Origin: Actinomycetota bacterium | GTDB taxonomy: Bacteria; Actinomycetota; Actinomycetes; Streptosporangiales; Streptosporangiaceae | Length of the DNA stretch: 64,000 bases | NCBI GenBank assembly: GCA_027314595.1 | Contig: DAHVAN010000318.1 | Span: forward strand, 24,241 to 88,240 | Reading direction: 5' to 3' | Shown here: piece by piece, positions 43,088 through 52,791 of the stretch | Layout of the letters: each line of letters starts with the position of its first letter | Position numbering within the stretch: position 1 is the stretch's first letter | Program-made: the position numbers and the translations under genes | Notes under the pieces: model-generated | The model's database searches: none | Told to the model about the DNA's origin: nothing | The model's input: only the letters and a program-made list of their open reading frames with translations

Positions 43088-45535
43088 TCAGGTCGCCGGG
43101 AGGACCACCTCCACCTGCACCAGTGTCCCCTGCGGCGCGAGCGGCACCAGCGTGGCGTCGATCCGCTGCCCGTCCACGACGAGGTGGCCTCCGCCGGCCT
43201 CCCGCCGCACGCTGATCTCGTATACCGCGCCGCGGAACCGCCGGGTCGCGGTGTACCCGGGCCACGAGGCGGGCAGGACGGGCTCGACGCGAAGCCCGTT
43301 CAGTTCCGGCCGGATGCCGAGGATCCACTGGGTGATCGCGACGAAGTTCCACGCGGCGGTGCCGGTCAGCCAGGAGTTCTTCGCCTCACCGTGGGTCGGC
43401 GCGTCGCGCCCCGCGATCATCTGCGCGTAGACGTACGGCTCGCAGCGGTGCACCTCGCTGATCCGCTCGCGGGCCGAGGGGTTGATCCGCTTGTAGTAGT
43501 CGAAGGCGGCCTCGCCGTCCCCCAGCATCGCCGCGGCGATCATCAGCCACGGGTTCGTGTGGCAGAAAATGCTGGCGTTCTCCTTGTAGCCCGGCGGGTA
43601 GGACGAGATCTCGCCGAGTTCGATGCGGTAGGAGGTGAACGCCGGCTGCAGGAGCATGATGCCGTGCGGCGTGGCGAGCCGCTCGCGCACGCTCGCCAGC
43701 GTCCGGGCGGCGAGGCTGGCATGGCCGTTGGGTCCGTCGGATACCCCGATGCCGCCCATCACGCAGATGCCCTGCGGCTCGATGAAGATCTGCCCTTCGT
43801 CGTTGCGCGCGGATCCGACCGGATTCCCGAAGTGGTCGTAGGCGCGAAGGAACCACTCGCCGTCCCAGCCGTGCTCGGCGACTATGGCGGCCATCTTCTC
43901 GGCGTCGGCCCGGTAGGCGTCCGCGTCGTCACCCCGGCCGCACAGCTCGGCGATGGCCGCGAACTCCTTGGCGGCCAGCGTGAACAGCCCGGCGATGAAC
44001 ACCGACTCGGCGATGCCGCCGTCGATGTTCATCGTGGTCTGGAACGATTCCCCTGGCTCCTGCGAGAAGCAGTTCAGGTTCAGGCAGTCGTTCCAGTCGG
44101 CGCGGCCGATGAGCGGCAGGCCGTGCGGGCCGATCCTGTCGAGCGTGTACCTGACGGACCGCTCCAGGTGCCCGTACATCGAGGCCGACCCGGCATCGCT
44201 GAACGGAACGTTCTCGTCAAGGATGGAGATGTCGCCGGTTTCCTTGATGTACGCGGCGACGCCGAGCACCAGCCACAGCGGGTCGTCGTTGAAGCCGGAA
44301 CCGATCGCGTCGTTTCCCGTCTTGGTGAGCGGCTGGTACTGGTGATAGGCGCCGCCCGAGGCGAACTGGGTCGCCGCCAGGTCCAGGATGCGCCGCCTGG
44401 CACGCCCGGCCGCCAGCTGAACCGAGCCGAGCAGGTCCTGGCAGGAGTCGCGGAACCCCATGCCCCGTGAGATGCCGGTCTCGAACGACGAGACCGAACG
44501 GCTCATGTTGAACGTCACCAGGCACTGGTAGGCGTTCCAGATGTTCACCATGCGGTCGGTGTCGGGGTCGGGCGTCCGGACCTGCAGCGCCTCGAGTAGT
44601 TCGGACCAGACCGCCTTGACGTGCGCGAATCCCCCCCTGACGGTTTCAGGCCGCAGCCAGCGCTCGATGACAGGCCTTACCAGGGCCTTGTTGACGACTC
44701 CCGGCACCTCGAACTTGGCGTCCCGCGGGTTCTCCCAGTAGCCGAGGAGAAAGATCACCTCTCTGGTCTCACCGGGCTGCAGCGCTATCCGGACGTGATG
44801 CGTGCCGTAGGGCGACCAGCCGTGCGCGATCGAGTCGCTCGTCCGGCCGAGCTCGACGGCCAGGGGCCTGTCGAATCCCCGGTAGGGGCCGAGGAAGGCC
44901 TCGCGCTGCGTCTCGAACCCCGCGAGCGGTTCCGAGCACGCGAAGTAGGCGAAGTGGTCCCGCCGCTCCCGGTACTCGGACTTGTGGTAGATGACGCCGC
45001 CGTCGACCTCGACCTCGCCGGTGGAGTAGTTGCGCTGGAAGTTCGTCGCATCGTCCTGCGCGTCCCAGAGGGCGAACTCGACCGAGGAGAAGACGGAAAG
45101 CTCCGCGGCCGTGGCGCGCTCGTTGGTCAGCGTCAGCCGCCAGACCTCGAGTGTCTCGCGTTCGGGCACGAAGTAGAGGGTCCGGGCGCGGATGCCGCCC
45201 TTCACCGAGCTGATCATGGTGTACGAGAGGCCGTGCCGGCATTCGTAGCTGTCCAGGGCCGTTCTGGTCGGCTGCCACGACGGCGACCAGTACTCTCCGG
45301 TGCCGTCGTCGCGCAGGTACAGGTACCGGCCGCCGAAGTCTCCCGGCACGTTGTTGTACCGGTAGCGGGTGAGCCGGCGTAGCCGCGCGTCGCGATGCCA
45401 CGAGTAGCCACCCGCGGTGTTCGAGACAATGCCGAAGTAGGTGTCGTTGCCGAGGTAGTTGATCCACGGCACGGGCGTGTCCGGTCGGGTGATCACGTAT
45501 TCCCGGCGATCGTCGTCGAAGTGGCCGTAGCGCAT
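43088..45535 (-). CDS. Cellobiose phosphorylase (GH94)
   Basis: 815 residues, the usual GH94 length. It opens MRYGHFDDDRREYVITRPDT and PWINYLG, and keeps the family run RLTRYRYNNVPGDFGGRYLY, YHKSEYRERRDHFA, GISRGMGFRDSCQDLLG and SGFNDDPLWLVLGVAAYIKE. The general acid is the Asp of GRADWNDCLNLNCFS (about 486); the segment is as in characterised cellobiose phosphorylases rather than chitobiose phosphorylase. It splits cellobiose with phosphate to glucose and glucose-1-phosphate in the cytoplasm, saving ATP. No signal peptide. An ACCGGT operator-like repeat lies 9-31 bp upstream of the start, so cellobiose- or sugar-responsive repression is likely. Confidence 0.93.
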   Translation of the reverse strand: MRYGHFDDDRREYVITRPDTPVPWINYLGNDTYFGIVSNTAGGYSWHRDARLRRLTRYRYNNVPGDFGGRYLYLRDDGTGEYWSPSWQPTRTALDSYECRHGLSYTMISSVKGGIRARTLYFVPERETLEVWRLTLTNERATAAELSVFSSVEFALWDAQDDATNFQRNYSTGEVEVDGGVIYHKSEYRERRDHFAYFACSEPLAGFETQREAFLGPYRGFDRPLAVELGRTSDSIAHGWSPYGTHHVRIALQPGETREVIFLLGYWENPRDAKFEVPGVVNKALVRPVIERWLRPETVRGGFAHVKAVWSELLEALQVRTPDPDTDRMVNIWNAYQCLVTFNMSRSVSSFETGISRGMGFRDSCQDLLGSVQLAAGRARRRILDLAATQFASGGAYHQYQPLTKTGNDAIGSGFNDDPLWLVLGVAAYIKETGDISILDENVPFSDAGSASMYGHLERSVRYTLDRIGPHGLPLIGRADWNDCLNLNCFSQEPGESFQTTMNIDGGIAESVFIAGLFTLAAKEFAAIAELCGRGDDADAYRADAEKMAAIVAEHGWDGEWFLRAYDHFGNPVGSARNDEGQIFIEPQGICVMGGIGVSDGPNGHASLAARTLASVRERLATPHGIMLLQPAFTSYRIELGEISSYPPGYKENASIFCHTNPWLMIAAAMLGDGEAAFDYYKRINPSARERISEVHRCEPYVYAQMIAGRDAPTHGEAKNSWLTGTAAWNFVAITQWILGIRPELNGLRVEPVLPASWPGYTATRRFRGAVYEISVRREAGGGHLVVDGQRIDATLVPLAPQGTLVQVEVVLPAT

Positions 45536-45543
45536 GCGGTTTA

Positions 45544-45566
45544 CTTTACCGGTTTAGTACCGGTAA
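45544..45566. promoter_or_regulatory. ACCGGT repeat operator of the cellobiose phosphorylase gene
   Basis: TACCGGT occurs twice (at 45547 and 45558, 11 bp apart) within an imperfect palindrome CTTTACCGGT-TTAGT-ACCGGTAAG, immediately upstream of the minus-strand start at 45535. Central CG palindromes of this kind are typical of LacI-family sugar regulators. A bound protein would block initiation of this gene. Confidence 0.55.
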
Positions 45567-45610
45567 GACCATGGGCTGAAGGGTGCCGGCCGACTGCCCA
45601 TGGTAACCAC

Positions 45611-46705
45611 CTACCAGATCTCGTGCGCAACCTCCGCGACAAGCTCGAGCTTGCGCTCCTGCACGTCCTCGTTGATCAGGTTCGCACCGATGAGCACAGA
45701 AGAGAACCCGCATTGCGTGGACAGGCCGAGCCGGTCCTTGCCGACGTAGCGGGCCGCCTCGTTCACCCGGGCGGTCAGCCCCTCGCGAGACTCCAGCTCA
45801 GTCGCCTTGCTCGAGACCATGCCAAGCACCACGCCCTTGTCGTCAGGAAGCTTCGCGAGCGGCTCAAACGTGCCGGATCGCTCGTCCTCGTACTCCAGGA
45901 GGAAGACGTCGAAGTTGGTCAGCCGGTTGAAGAGCGCCTCGGCGGTGAGGTCGTAGCCGCCGGTGGCGATCCACTGGCTCAGGTAGTTCCCCTTGCACAG
46001 GTGCAGCCCGAAAGTTACACCGGGGACCTCGCCGACCGTGTTGAGGATGTCGGCGCCCTCGGTGAGGGTCCGCTGCGTCGGCATGCCCAGGTTCTCGCGA
46101 ATCTCCTGGTTTTCCGGGTCGACCAGGGTGCCGAAGTCCGGCGAGTCGATCTGGATGTAGGTGCAGCCGAGCTGGGCGAGCGCCTCGCACTCGGCGCGGA
46201 TGATCGCGGCCGCGTCGGCGAACATCTCGTAGGCGTCCTTGTAGGCCGCGGTGGACAGCGTCGGCGACCACATCGAGTAGAGGATGAGCGGGCTGGGCAG
46301 CGTGACCTTGACCGGCTTGGCCGCCCGCGCGCGGGAATAGGCGTACTCCTCGACGGTCAGCTTCCGCCGCTGGCGGATCTTGCCGGTCACGGTGGTCGGC
46401 GCGTGCCAGTCAAAGCCCGGGTTGGTGGCGTTGCGGAAGTGGACGGGCGCGCCCTCTTGCGCGGTGACCCCCTCCAGCTCGCCGATGATCTGGTCAAGGA
46501 AGGAGAACCGGCGGTATTCGCCGTCGGTGATGACGTCGAGCCCGACTCCTTCCTGCATGGCGATCGCCTGGTCGACGGCACGGTCCTCGATCCGCTTGAA
46601 CTCGCGCGCGCTGAGCTGCCCGGACGCGAACGCGTCGCGGGCCTGCGACAGGTACCTCGGGCGCAAGAGTGAGCCAATGACGTCAGAGTGATAGAACCGC
46701 TGCAT
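45611..46705 (-). CDS. Cobalamin-independent methionine synthase family methyltransferase (short MetE-type)
   Basis: ATG 46705 has an excellent ribosome site (AAGGAGG); the frame extends to 46801 without support. 364 residues corresponding to the catalytic C-terminal half of MetE only, as in archaeal and many actinobacterial short forms. It keeps zinc ligands in FGLHLCKGN (His-x-Cys), EYEDE and STQCGF, and the substrate-side SDVIGSLLRP and ITDGEYRR. Such enzymes take a methyl group from methyl-folate or methylcobalamin to homocysteine or another thiol. With the LigM-like demethylase at 17962-19362 it could recycle methyl-THF made from methoxyaromatics; this link is inference. Confidence 0.88.
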   Translation of the reverse strand: MQRFYHSDVIGSLLRPRYLSQARDAFASGQLSAREFKRIEDRAVDQAIAMQEGVGLDVITDGEYRRFSFLDQIIGELEGVTAQEGAPVHFRNATNPGFDWHAPTTVTGKIRQRRKLTVEEYAYSRARAAKPVKVTLPSPLILYSMWSPTLSTAAYKDAYEMFADAAAIIRAECEALAQLGCTYIQIDSPDFGTLVDPENQEIRENLGMPTQRTLTEGADILNTVGEVPGVTFGLHLCKGNYLSQWIATGGYDLTAEALFNRLTNFDVFLLEYEDERSGTFEPLAKLPDDKGVVLGMVSSKATELESREGLTARVNEAARYVGKDRLGLSTQCGFSSVLIGANLINEDVQERKLELVAEVAHEIW

Positions 46706-46805
46706 GGTCAGCCTCCTTGACAACGTCGTCTGATGACTACCACCCACCTGCATGCCACCAGCGAACGCGGGAGGTGGCACTTCCCATATTCTTCCCCGCA
46801 CGCGC

Positions 46806-48593
46806 CTACGTGCACGTTCGGGCGGAGAACTCCGCGACCGCGAAGGAGGCGGCGGGCAGGGATACCGACTGCGGACGGGCGGTGATGTCCGGGCCCGACG
46901 CGGCGAGCAGGGTGACGGGGCACCCGCAGGCGTCCCCGGCGGGAGGGCTGAGCGGGATGCAGGCGGGGGCGGCGCCCAGGTTGGCCGCGATCCGGAGCCG
47001 GCCGCGGTGGACCAGTAGCCAGCGGGCGTCCTCGTCGTAGTCGGCTCGCGCCAGGTCCAGCCGCGGGTCGGTCAGTTCGGGCCTGGCGCGGCGCAGCGCG
47101 AGCAGCGACCGGGACCAGGACAGCAGCGACCGGTACGGCTCCCGCCCTGGCTGCGTCCAGTCCAGCTTGGAGCGCAGGAACGTCCGCGGGTCCTGCGGGT
47201 CGGGGACGTCGGCCGGACCCCAGCCGTGCGCGGCGAACTCCGAGCTGCGGCCTTCGCTCACGGCCGCGGCGAGCGACGGGTCGGTGTGGTCGGTGAAGAA
47301 CTGCCACGGCGTGTCCGCGCCCCACTCCTCGCCCATGAACAGCATCGGGGTGAACGGCGCGGTAAGCACAAGGCCCGCCGCCGCGCGCAGCAAGCCGTCA
47401 CGCAGCGGGCCGGCGGCCAGGATCGCGGCGACTCGGTCGCCGGCGGCGCGGTTGCCGACCTGGTCGTGGTCCTGCAGGAAGCCGACGAACCGGTACGCAG
47501 GGACCGTGCGCACGTCGATGGGGCGGCCGTGGGTGCGGCCGCGGAATGAGGACCAGGTCCCGTCGTGAAAGTAGGCACGGGTGAGCGTCTTGGCGACCGC
47601 CGCGATCGAGCCGAAGTCGCCGTAGTAACCCTGGCGTTCGCCGGTCAGCGCCGCGTGCATCGCGTGGTGGAAGTCGTCGTTCCACTGCGCGGTGAGCCCG
47701 AAGCCGCCGGCTTCCCGCGAGGTGATGAGCCGGGGGTCGTTGCGGTCGGTCTCGGCTATGAGCACGGCCGTCCGCCGGGCCGAGGCGGCGAAGGAATCGA
47801 CCGCGACGGCGAGTTCCTCCAGGACGTGTACCGCGCGGCGGTCCTCGAGCGCGTGCACCGCGTCCAGGCGCAGCCCGTCGAGGTGGTAGTCGCGAAGCCA
47901 CATCAGCGCGTTGCCGACGATGAAGGAGCGCACCTCGTCCGAGCCGGGCTGGTCCAGGTTCACCGCGGGCCCCCACGGGGTCACGTGCGCCGAGGTGAAG
48001 TACGGCCCGAACGCGGCGAGCTGGTTCCCCGGCCCGACGTGGTTGTAGACGACGTCAAGGAAGACCGCCAGGCCCCGGCCGTGGCAGGCGTCGACGAACC
48101 GTTTCAGCGCGTCGGGCCCGCCGTATGGCTCGTGCACCGCCCACAGGCAGATCCCGTCGTACCCCCAGCCGTGCCTGCCGGGGAACGCGGCCAGCGGCAT
48201 CAGCTCCACGACCGTCACGCCCAGGCCGGCGAGGTAGTCAAGGCGGCCGATCGCGGCGTCCAGGGTTCCCTCGGGGGTGAACGTGCCCACGTGCAGTTCG
48301 TAGACGACGGCCCCCTGCGGCGGGGCGCCGTGCCAGCCGGAGTCCGTCCAGGCGAACGCGGCGTGGCTGTAAGTCCGGCTCTTCCCCGCGGGCCCGTACG
48401 GCTGCCACGGCGATCTCGGGTCGGCCAGCGGCTCGCCGCCGTCGAGCCGGAACGCGTAGTCGGTTCCCGCGGCGGCCGCCACCTCGGCCCGCCACCAGCC
48501 AGGCCGCTTGCCCGGCCGCATCGGGTGGACCGCGCCGCCCACCTCCACGTCGGCACGGCCGGCGGCCGGAGCCCACACGCTGAACGCGGTCAT
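46806..48593 (-). CDS. treZ: Malto-oligosyltrehalose trehalohydrolase
   Basis: ATG 48593 begins MTAFSVWAPAAGRADVEVGG, giving 595 residues; the frame is open to 50732 only because it is GC-rich. An N-terminal E-set/CBM48 part is followed by a GH13 barrel: VVELMPLAAFPGRHGWGYD, FLDVVYNHVGPG, nucleophile Asp in DGLRLDAVHAL, acid/base Glu in LIAETDRND, and the third Asp in FLQDHDQVGN. It cuts the trehalose off maltooligosyl-trehalose. The start overlaps the treY stop by 4 bp, so the pair is coupled. No treX debranching gene is present. Confidence 0.96.
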   Translation of the reverse strand: MTAFSVWAPAAGRADVEVGGAVHPMRPGKRPGWWRAEVAAAAGTDYAFRLDGGEPLADPRSPWQPYGPAGKSRTYSHAAFAWTDSGWHGAPPQGAVVYELHVGTFTPEGTLDAAIGRLDYLAGLGVTVVELMPLAAFPGRHGWGYDGICLWAVHEPYGGPDALKRFVDACHGRGLAVFLDVVYNHVGPGNQLAAFGPYFTSAHVTPWGPAVNLDQPGSDEVRSFIVGNALMWLRDYHLDGLRLDAVHALEDRRAVHVLEELAVAVDSFAASARRTAVLIAETDRNDPRLITSREAGGFGLTAQWNDDFHHAMHAALTGERQGYYGDFGSIAAVAKTLTRAYFHDGTWSSFRGRTHGRPIDVRTVPAYRFVGFLQDHDQVGNRAAGDRVAAILAAGPLRDGLLRAAAGLVLTAPFTPMLFMGEEWGADTPWQFFTDHTDPSLAAAVSEGRSSEFAAHGWGPADVPDPQDPRTFLRSKLDWTQPGREPYRSLLSWSRSLLALRRARPELTDPRLDLARADYDEDARWLLVHRGRLRIAANLGAAPACIPLSPPAGDACGCPVTLLAASGPDITARPQSVSLPAASFAVAEFSARTCT

Positions 48594-51055
48594 CCGCGCA
48601 CCGGGACGAGCAGCGCCACCGGCAGCCGGCTCGTCAGCTCGGCGAGCGGCGCCCGGCCGCCGGGATAGGCGGCGCCGGCGTAGCCGGCGCCGGCCAGCAC
48701 GTCCGCCCAGCCGTGCGCGCCATCCGGGGGGGCGGGGAGCGCAAGCGTGGTGCCGGCCCAGCCGCCGCGGCGCCGCAGGGCGGTGGGCAACCTGGTGGCC
48801 AGCGTGATCGCGTGTCCGCCGCGGACGAACGCCAGCGCGTGGTCTGCCGCGGGGCCAGCGGCGGCTAGCGGGGTGTAGCTCCCGGCGAACCAGCCGGGGT
48901 GGTCCCTGCGCAGCCGCAGCGCGCGGGACGTGACGAGCAGCTTCGCCGCGTCGATGCTTCCGGCGCGCAGCTCCGCGGTCACGTCCAGGCGGCCGGCGTC
49001 CAGGTCCGCGAGCAGCGACCGGCGCCGGGCGAAGTCCACGGGACGGCGGTTGTCCGGGTCGACCAGGGACAGCCCGGCCAGCTCGCATCCCTGGTACACG
49101 TCCGGCACGCCAGGCATGGTGAGCTGGACGAGCTTGGCGCCGAGCGAGTTCGCGACCGCGCCGGACGCCAGGGCGGCGGCGAACGCGGCGATCGAGTCGC
49201 GCAGGCCGCCGTCGGCGAGGACCGACGTCGCCATGCCCTGCACCGCCGCCTCGTAGCGCTGGTCGACGCGGGACCAGCAGGTCCGCGTCTTCGCCTCGCG
49301 CATCGCCTTCTCCAGGTATCCGGCCAGCCGCTTGCCGCCGATGGGCCAGGCGGCCGCCAGGGTCTGCCAGAGCAGGTACTCGATGTCCGGATCGGCGCCG
49401 GCCGCGCCCAGCGATCGCGCGCCCTCGTGCCACCGCGCGGCCTGCCGCCCCCAAGCCGCGGGCTGCTCGGCCAGCACCGCCAGCCGGGCGCGAACGTCCT
49501 CCTGGCGTTTGGTGTCGTGCGTGGACAGCGTGGTCATGGTGGCGGGCCAGCCGGCCGCCAGCCGGCCGGCCTCCGCGTGGAACTCCGCGGGCCGGACGCC
49601 GAACCGGTCCGGGTCGCAGCCCACCTCGTTCAGCGAGACAAGCCGGGGCCAGCGGTAGCAGGCGGTGTCCTCTATCCCCTTGGCCAGCACCGGTCCGGTC
49701 GTCTGCTGGAACCGGACCGTGAACTCCGCGGCGGACCGGGCGTCGTCGCCGAGCCCGAGCGCGAGGTCGCCCACCACGGCGGCGAGCCAGCGCAGCGGCC
49801 CTGGCAGCCGGCCCGAGGCCGCCGACACCGCCTGCGCCACCGCGGCGACCGACGCGGCCGACGGCTCCTCGCCCGCCGCCGCGTATGCCCGGTACACCTC
49901 GAAGCTGGCGATCACCTCGGTCAGCACCGTGCGCGCGGCCTCGAAGCTGACATCTGGCCGCAGGGCGCAAAGCAGCCGGGCGAGCCGCGCCACCTCGGGC
50001 GCCAGCCCGCCACGGGCGACCTGGAGCTTGGCCGCGTAGGCGACCTCGGTGAACGCGGGCACCCCGCGCCCCGCGCCGTCGAACCGCGCGTATTCCCCCG
50101 CGAGGCCGCCCGCGCCGTCCGGGTCGATGAACAGCCCGTCGGCCAGCCGGAGCGCGTCGTAGCCCGTCGTGCCCGCGCACGGCCAGTCCGCGGGCAGCCG
50201 CTCGCCGACCGCCAGGATCTTCTCCGCGACCACCCAGGCCCCGCCGGTCTGCGCGGCCAGCCGCCGCAGGTACCCCCTGGGGTCGGCGAGCCCATCCGGG
50301 TGGTCCACCCGCAGGCCGTCCACAAGCCCCTCGGCGACCAGCCTGAGGATCACCTGGTGCGTGGCGTCGAACACGGCCTGGTCCTCCACCCGGACCGCGA
50401 TCAGCCCGGAGATGTCGAAGAACCGCCGCCAGTTCAGCTCTGTCGCGGCGTCCTGCCAGCTCGCCAGCCGGTAGTGCTGCGCGTCGAGCAGGCGGGGCAG
50501 CGGCAGCCTGGCGGTACCCGGCCGCAGCGGCAGCTCGTATTCCAAATAGCGCAGCACCGGCTCGCCGCCGGGTCCGGCGCCCGCGCCGCCCGGATCGACC
50601 ATCAGGTCGGGCAGGCAGGAGGCGACGGATCCAGCCAGCACAGGCAGCACCATCCGCCCGCCGCCCGCCGCCCAGTCGATGTCGAACCAGTTCGCGTGGG
50701 CCGACTCCGGTCCCTCGCCGAGCACCGACCATAGCTGCCGGTTCAGTGACAGCCTCCTGGGGAACGCCATGTGGTTCGGCACGATGTCGGCGACGATGCC
50801 GACCCCGGCGGCGTGCAGCCGCGCCGCCATCGCACGGAACCCGTGCTCGCCGCCCAGTTCCTCACGGATGCGCGAGTGGTCGGTGACGTCGTAACCGTGC
50901 CGCGACCCCGGCACCGCCGCGAGCACCGGCGACAGGTACGCGTGGGTGACGCCAAGATCCGCGAGATACCCCGCGAGCTGGCCCGCCTCCGCGAACCCGA
51001 ATTCCGGTGTGAGCTGGAGCCGGTACGTAGAGCCCGGCGTGGTGGGCACCGTCAC
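48590..51055 (-). CDS. treY: Malto-oligosyltrehalose synthase
   Basis: 821 residues. GH13 motifs typical of TreY: TPGSTYRLQLTPEFGFAEA start, DLGVTHAYLSPVL, VADIVPNHMAF, DGLRVDHPDGLADP with the nucleophile Asp, WVVAEKILAVGE with the acid Glu, and LSTHDTKRQEDVRARL. It turns the reducing-end maltose of an alpha-1,4-glucan into a trehalosyl unit, which TreZ then releases. First gene of the treYZ operon; 157 bp separate it from the divergent heme O synthase gene. Confidence 0.96.
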   Translation of the reverse strand: MTVPTTPGSTYRLQLTPEFGFAEAGQLAGYLADLGVTHAYLSPVLAAVPGSRHGYDVTDHSRIREELGGEHGFRAMAARLHAAGVGIVADIVPNHMAFPRRLSLNRQLWSVLGEGPESAHANWFDIDWAAGGGRMVLPVLAGSVASCLPDLMVDPGGAGAGPGGEPVLRYLEYELPLRPGTARLPLPRLLDAQHYRLASWQDAATELNWRRFFDISGLIAVRVEDQAVFDATHQVILRLVAEGLVDGLRVDHPDGLADPRGYLRRLAAQTGGAWVVAEKILAVGERLPADWPCAGTTGYDALRLADGLFIDPDGAGGLAGEYARFDGAGRGVPAFTEVAYAAKLQVARGGLAPEVARLARLLCALRPDVSFEAARTVLTEVIASFEVYRAYAAAGEEPSAASVAAVAQAVSAASGRLPGPLRWLAAVVGDLALGLGDDARSAAEFTVRFQQTTGPVLAKGIEDTACYRWPRLVSLNEVGCDPDRFGVRPAEFHAEAGRLAAGWPATMTTLSTHDTKRQEDVRARLAVLAEQPAAWGRQAARWHEGARSLGAAGADPDIEYLLWQTLAAAWPIGGKRLAGYLEKAMREAKTRTCWSRVDQRYEAAVQGMATSVLADGGLRDSIAAFAAALASGAVANSLGAKLVQLTMPGVPDVYQGCELAGLSLVDPDNRRPVDFARRRSLLADLDAGRLDVTAELRAGSIDAAKLLVTSRALRLRRDHPGWFAGSYTPLAAAGPAADHALAFVRGGHAITLATRLPTALRRRGGWAGTTLALPAPPDGAHGWADVLAGAGYAGAAYPGGRAPLAELTSRLPVALLVPVRG

Positions 51056-51212
51056 GTTCCCCCCGCAGGTTCGCTTCTCACCTCACAGGGGTTCCCAGCT
51101 ATGAGTCTTCCGAACGTGTCGCGGCGACTGCGATGAGCCACAGGCCGCGCGCCGGCACCATTACGACGCCGTGTAGTCTCAATGAGGTGCCCGGCCTCCC
51201 GCGGGCCGGAAG

Positions 51213-52169
51213 GTGGTTCCATCCCAGGTGAGCGCGGTTAACATCCGTCACCAGGTTGACACGGCGGCTGCGGAGCGGCCGGGGCAGCTGACCCGCGCGG
51301 CCGCGAAGATACGCGCGTACGTGGCACTGTGCAAGCCCAGGATCGTCGAGTTGCTGCTGATCACCGCGGTGCCGACGCTCTTCCTGGCCTACCGCGGGCT
51401 CCCTTCGCTGCTCGTGACGGTCGCCGTGGTCATCGGCGGCGCGCTCGCCGCGGGCAGCGCCAACGCGCTCAACTGCTACGTCGACAGGGACATCGACGTC
51501 ATCATGCGGCGGACCAGCGGCAGGCCGCTGGTCACGCACACCGTGGCGCCGCGGTCGGCGCTCGTTTTCGGCCTCGTGCTCGGCGTGGCATCGGTCGCGC
51601 TGTTCGCGGCGGCCACGAACCTGCTCGCGGCCGGGCTGACGCTGGCGGCCATCGTCTACTACGTCGTGATCTACACCATGCTGCTCAAGCGGCACACCGC
51701 ACAGTCGACGTTGTGGGGCGGCGCATGCGGGGCGGCGCCCGTGCTGATCGCCTGGGCGGCGGCCGCCGGGAGGCTGGCCTGGCCGGCCGCGCTGCTGTTC
51801 GCGGTGGTGTTCTTCTGGCAGCCGCCGCACTTCTGGGCGCTCGCCGTCAAGTACCGCGACGACTACCGCCGGGCGGGCATCCCGATGCTTCCCGTGGTGG
51901 CGTCCGTTCGCCGCGTGCTCGCGGAGTCCGTGGTGGACAGCTGGCTGATGGTGGCCTCCTCGCTGGCGCTGTGGCACTGGGCCGGCCCGGTCTACGGCGT
52001 CACCGCGGCTACCGCCGGCGCCGCGTTCCTTTACGAGGTGCACCGGCTCTACCGCGCGTCCCGCGGCGCCGGCGAGCGCCCGGTCGCCACCATGCGCCTG
52101 TTCCACCTGTCGGTGGTCTACCTCACGCTGCTGTTCGCCGCCGTCGCGGTGGGCGCTGTCGTCCGGTAG
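51213..52169 (+). CDS. ctaB: Protoheme IX farnesyltransferase (heme O synthase)
   Basis: 318 residues of the UbiA prenyltransferase family. GTG 51213 and GTG 51228 are both possible starts. The two Asp-rich loops are present: [20 protein letters not shown] (about 85) and [16 protein letters not shown] (about 210), with [15 protein letters not shown] at the N-terminus and [17 protein letters not shown] in the middle. Nine membrane helices expected. It adds a farnesyl group to heme B for cytochrome c oxidase. No ctaA or transketolase gene adjoins it, unlike in many actinobacteria. Confidence 0.95.
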   Translation: MVPSQVSAVNIRHQVDTAAAERPGQLTRAAAKIRAYVALCKPRIVELLLITAVPTLFLAYRGLPSLLVTVAVVIGGALAAGSANALNCYVDRDIDVIMRRTSGRPLVTHTVAPRSALVFGLVLGVASVALFAAATNLLAAGLTLAAIVYYVVIYTMLLKRHTAQSTLWGGACGAAPVLIAWAAAAGRLAWPAALLFAVVFFWQPPHFWALAVKYRDDYRRAGIPMLPVVASVRRVLAESVVDSWLMVASSLALWHWAGPVYGVTAATAGAAFLYEVHRLYRASRGAGERPVATMRLFHLSVVYLTLLFAAVAVGAVVR

Positions 52170-52221
52170 GCATTACGGCCTGTCAGGCGGCGGCCTCGGC
52201 GCCGCGGGCTAGACTCCGGGG

Positions 52222-52749
52222 GTGATCCTCATCCTGGCGGGGGTGGCGGGCAGCGGCAAGACGACCGTCGGGCTGCTGCTCGCGCGGTCGCTGCACTGGC
52301 GCTTCGAAGACGCCGACTCGCTGCACCCGGAAGCCAACGTGGCGAAGATGCATGCCGGGATCCCGCTTACCGACGAGGACAGGGCGCCGTGGCTGCGCGC
52401 CGTCGCGGACTTCATGGACGCTCAGATCGCCGCGGGGCAGTCGTGCGTGCTGGCCTGCTCAGCCCTGAAGCGGGCCTCCCGTGATCTGCTGCTGTCCGGA
52501 CGCCCGGCGGCGACGATGGTCTTCCTGCAGGTCGGCCGCGACGTCCTGGACCGCCGCCTGGCGGCCAGGCAAGGGCACTTCTTCCCGCGGGGGCTGCTGG
52601 CGAGCCAGCTTGAGACCCTCGAGCCGCCCCAGCCTGACGAGCGGGTTCAGACCGTGCTTCCCGAGGGCGGCCCCGCGCAGACCTCGGCCAAGATCGTCAC
52701 GCTGCTCCTGCCTGGCCCCGGAGGCGCGCCGCGGCCTGACGCGACGTGA
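52222..52749 (+). CDS. gntK: Gluconokinase
   Basis: 175 residues, the typical length of GntK. P-loop GVAGSGKT (7-14), then DADSLHPEANVAKMHAGIPL (substrate and lid entry, about 35), DEDRAPWLRAV, and VLACSALKRASRDLL. It phosphorylates gluconate to 6-phosphogluconate, feeding the pentose phosphate pathway. It lies 52 bp after ctaB and 42 bp before the Smr gene on the same strand, with no obvious functional tie. Confidence 0.94.
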   Translation: MILILAGVAGSGKTTVGLLLARSLHWRFEDADSLHPEANVAKMHAGIPLTDEDRAPWLRAVADFMDAQIAAGQSCVLACSALKRASRDLLLSGRPAATMVFLQVGRDVLDRRLAARQGHFFPRGLLASQLETLEPPQPDERVQTVLPEGGPAQTSAKIVTLLLPGPGGAPRPDAT

Positions 52750-52791
52750 ACGACCGTCGCCCGCGCGGCGCCGCGGGCGTAGCCTGGATCG

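Noticed and set aside
43088-45535. Chitobiose phosphorylase as the GH94 activity
   Set aside because: The DWNDCLNLNCFS segment and N-terminal motifs match cellobiose phosphorylases more closely.
48594-50732. Extension of treZ to a 1308-residue protein
   Set aside because: The extra part is antisense-like sequence in another frame of treY; treZ starts at 48593 with a normal N-terminus.
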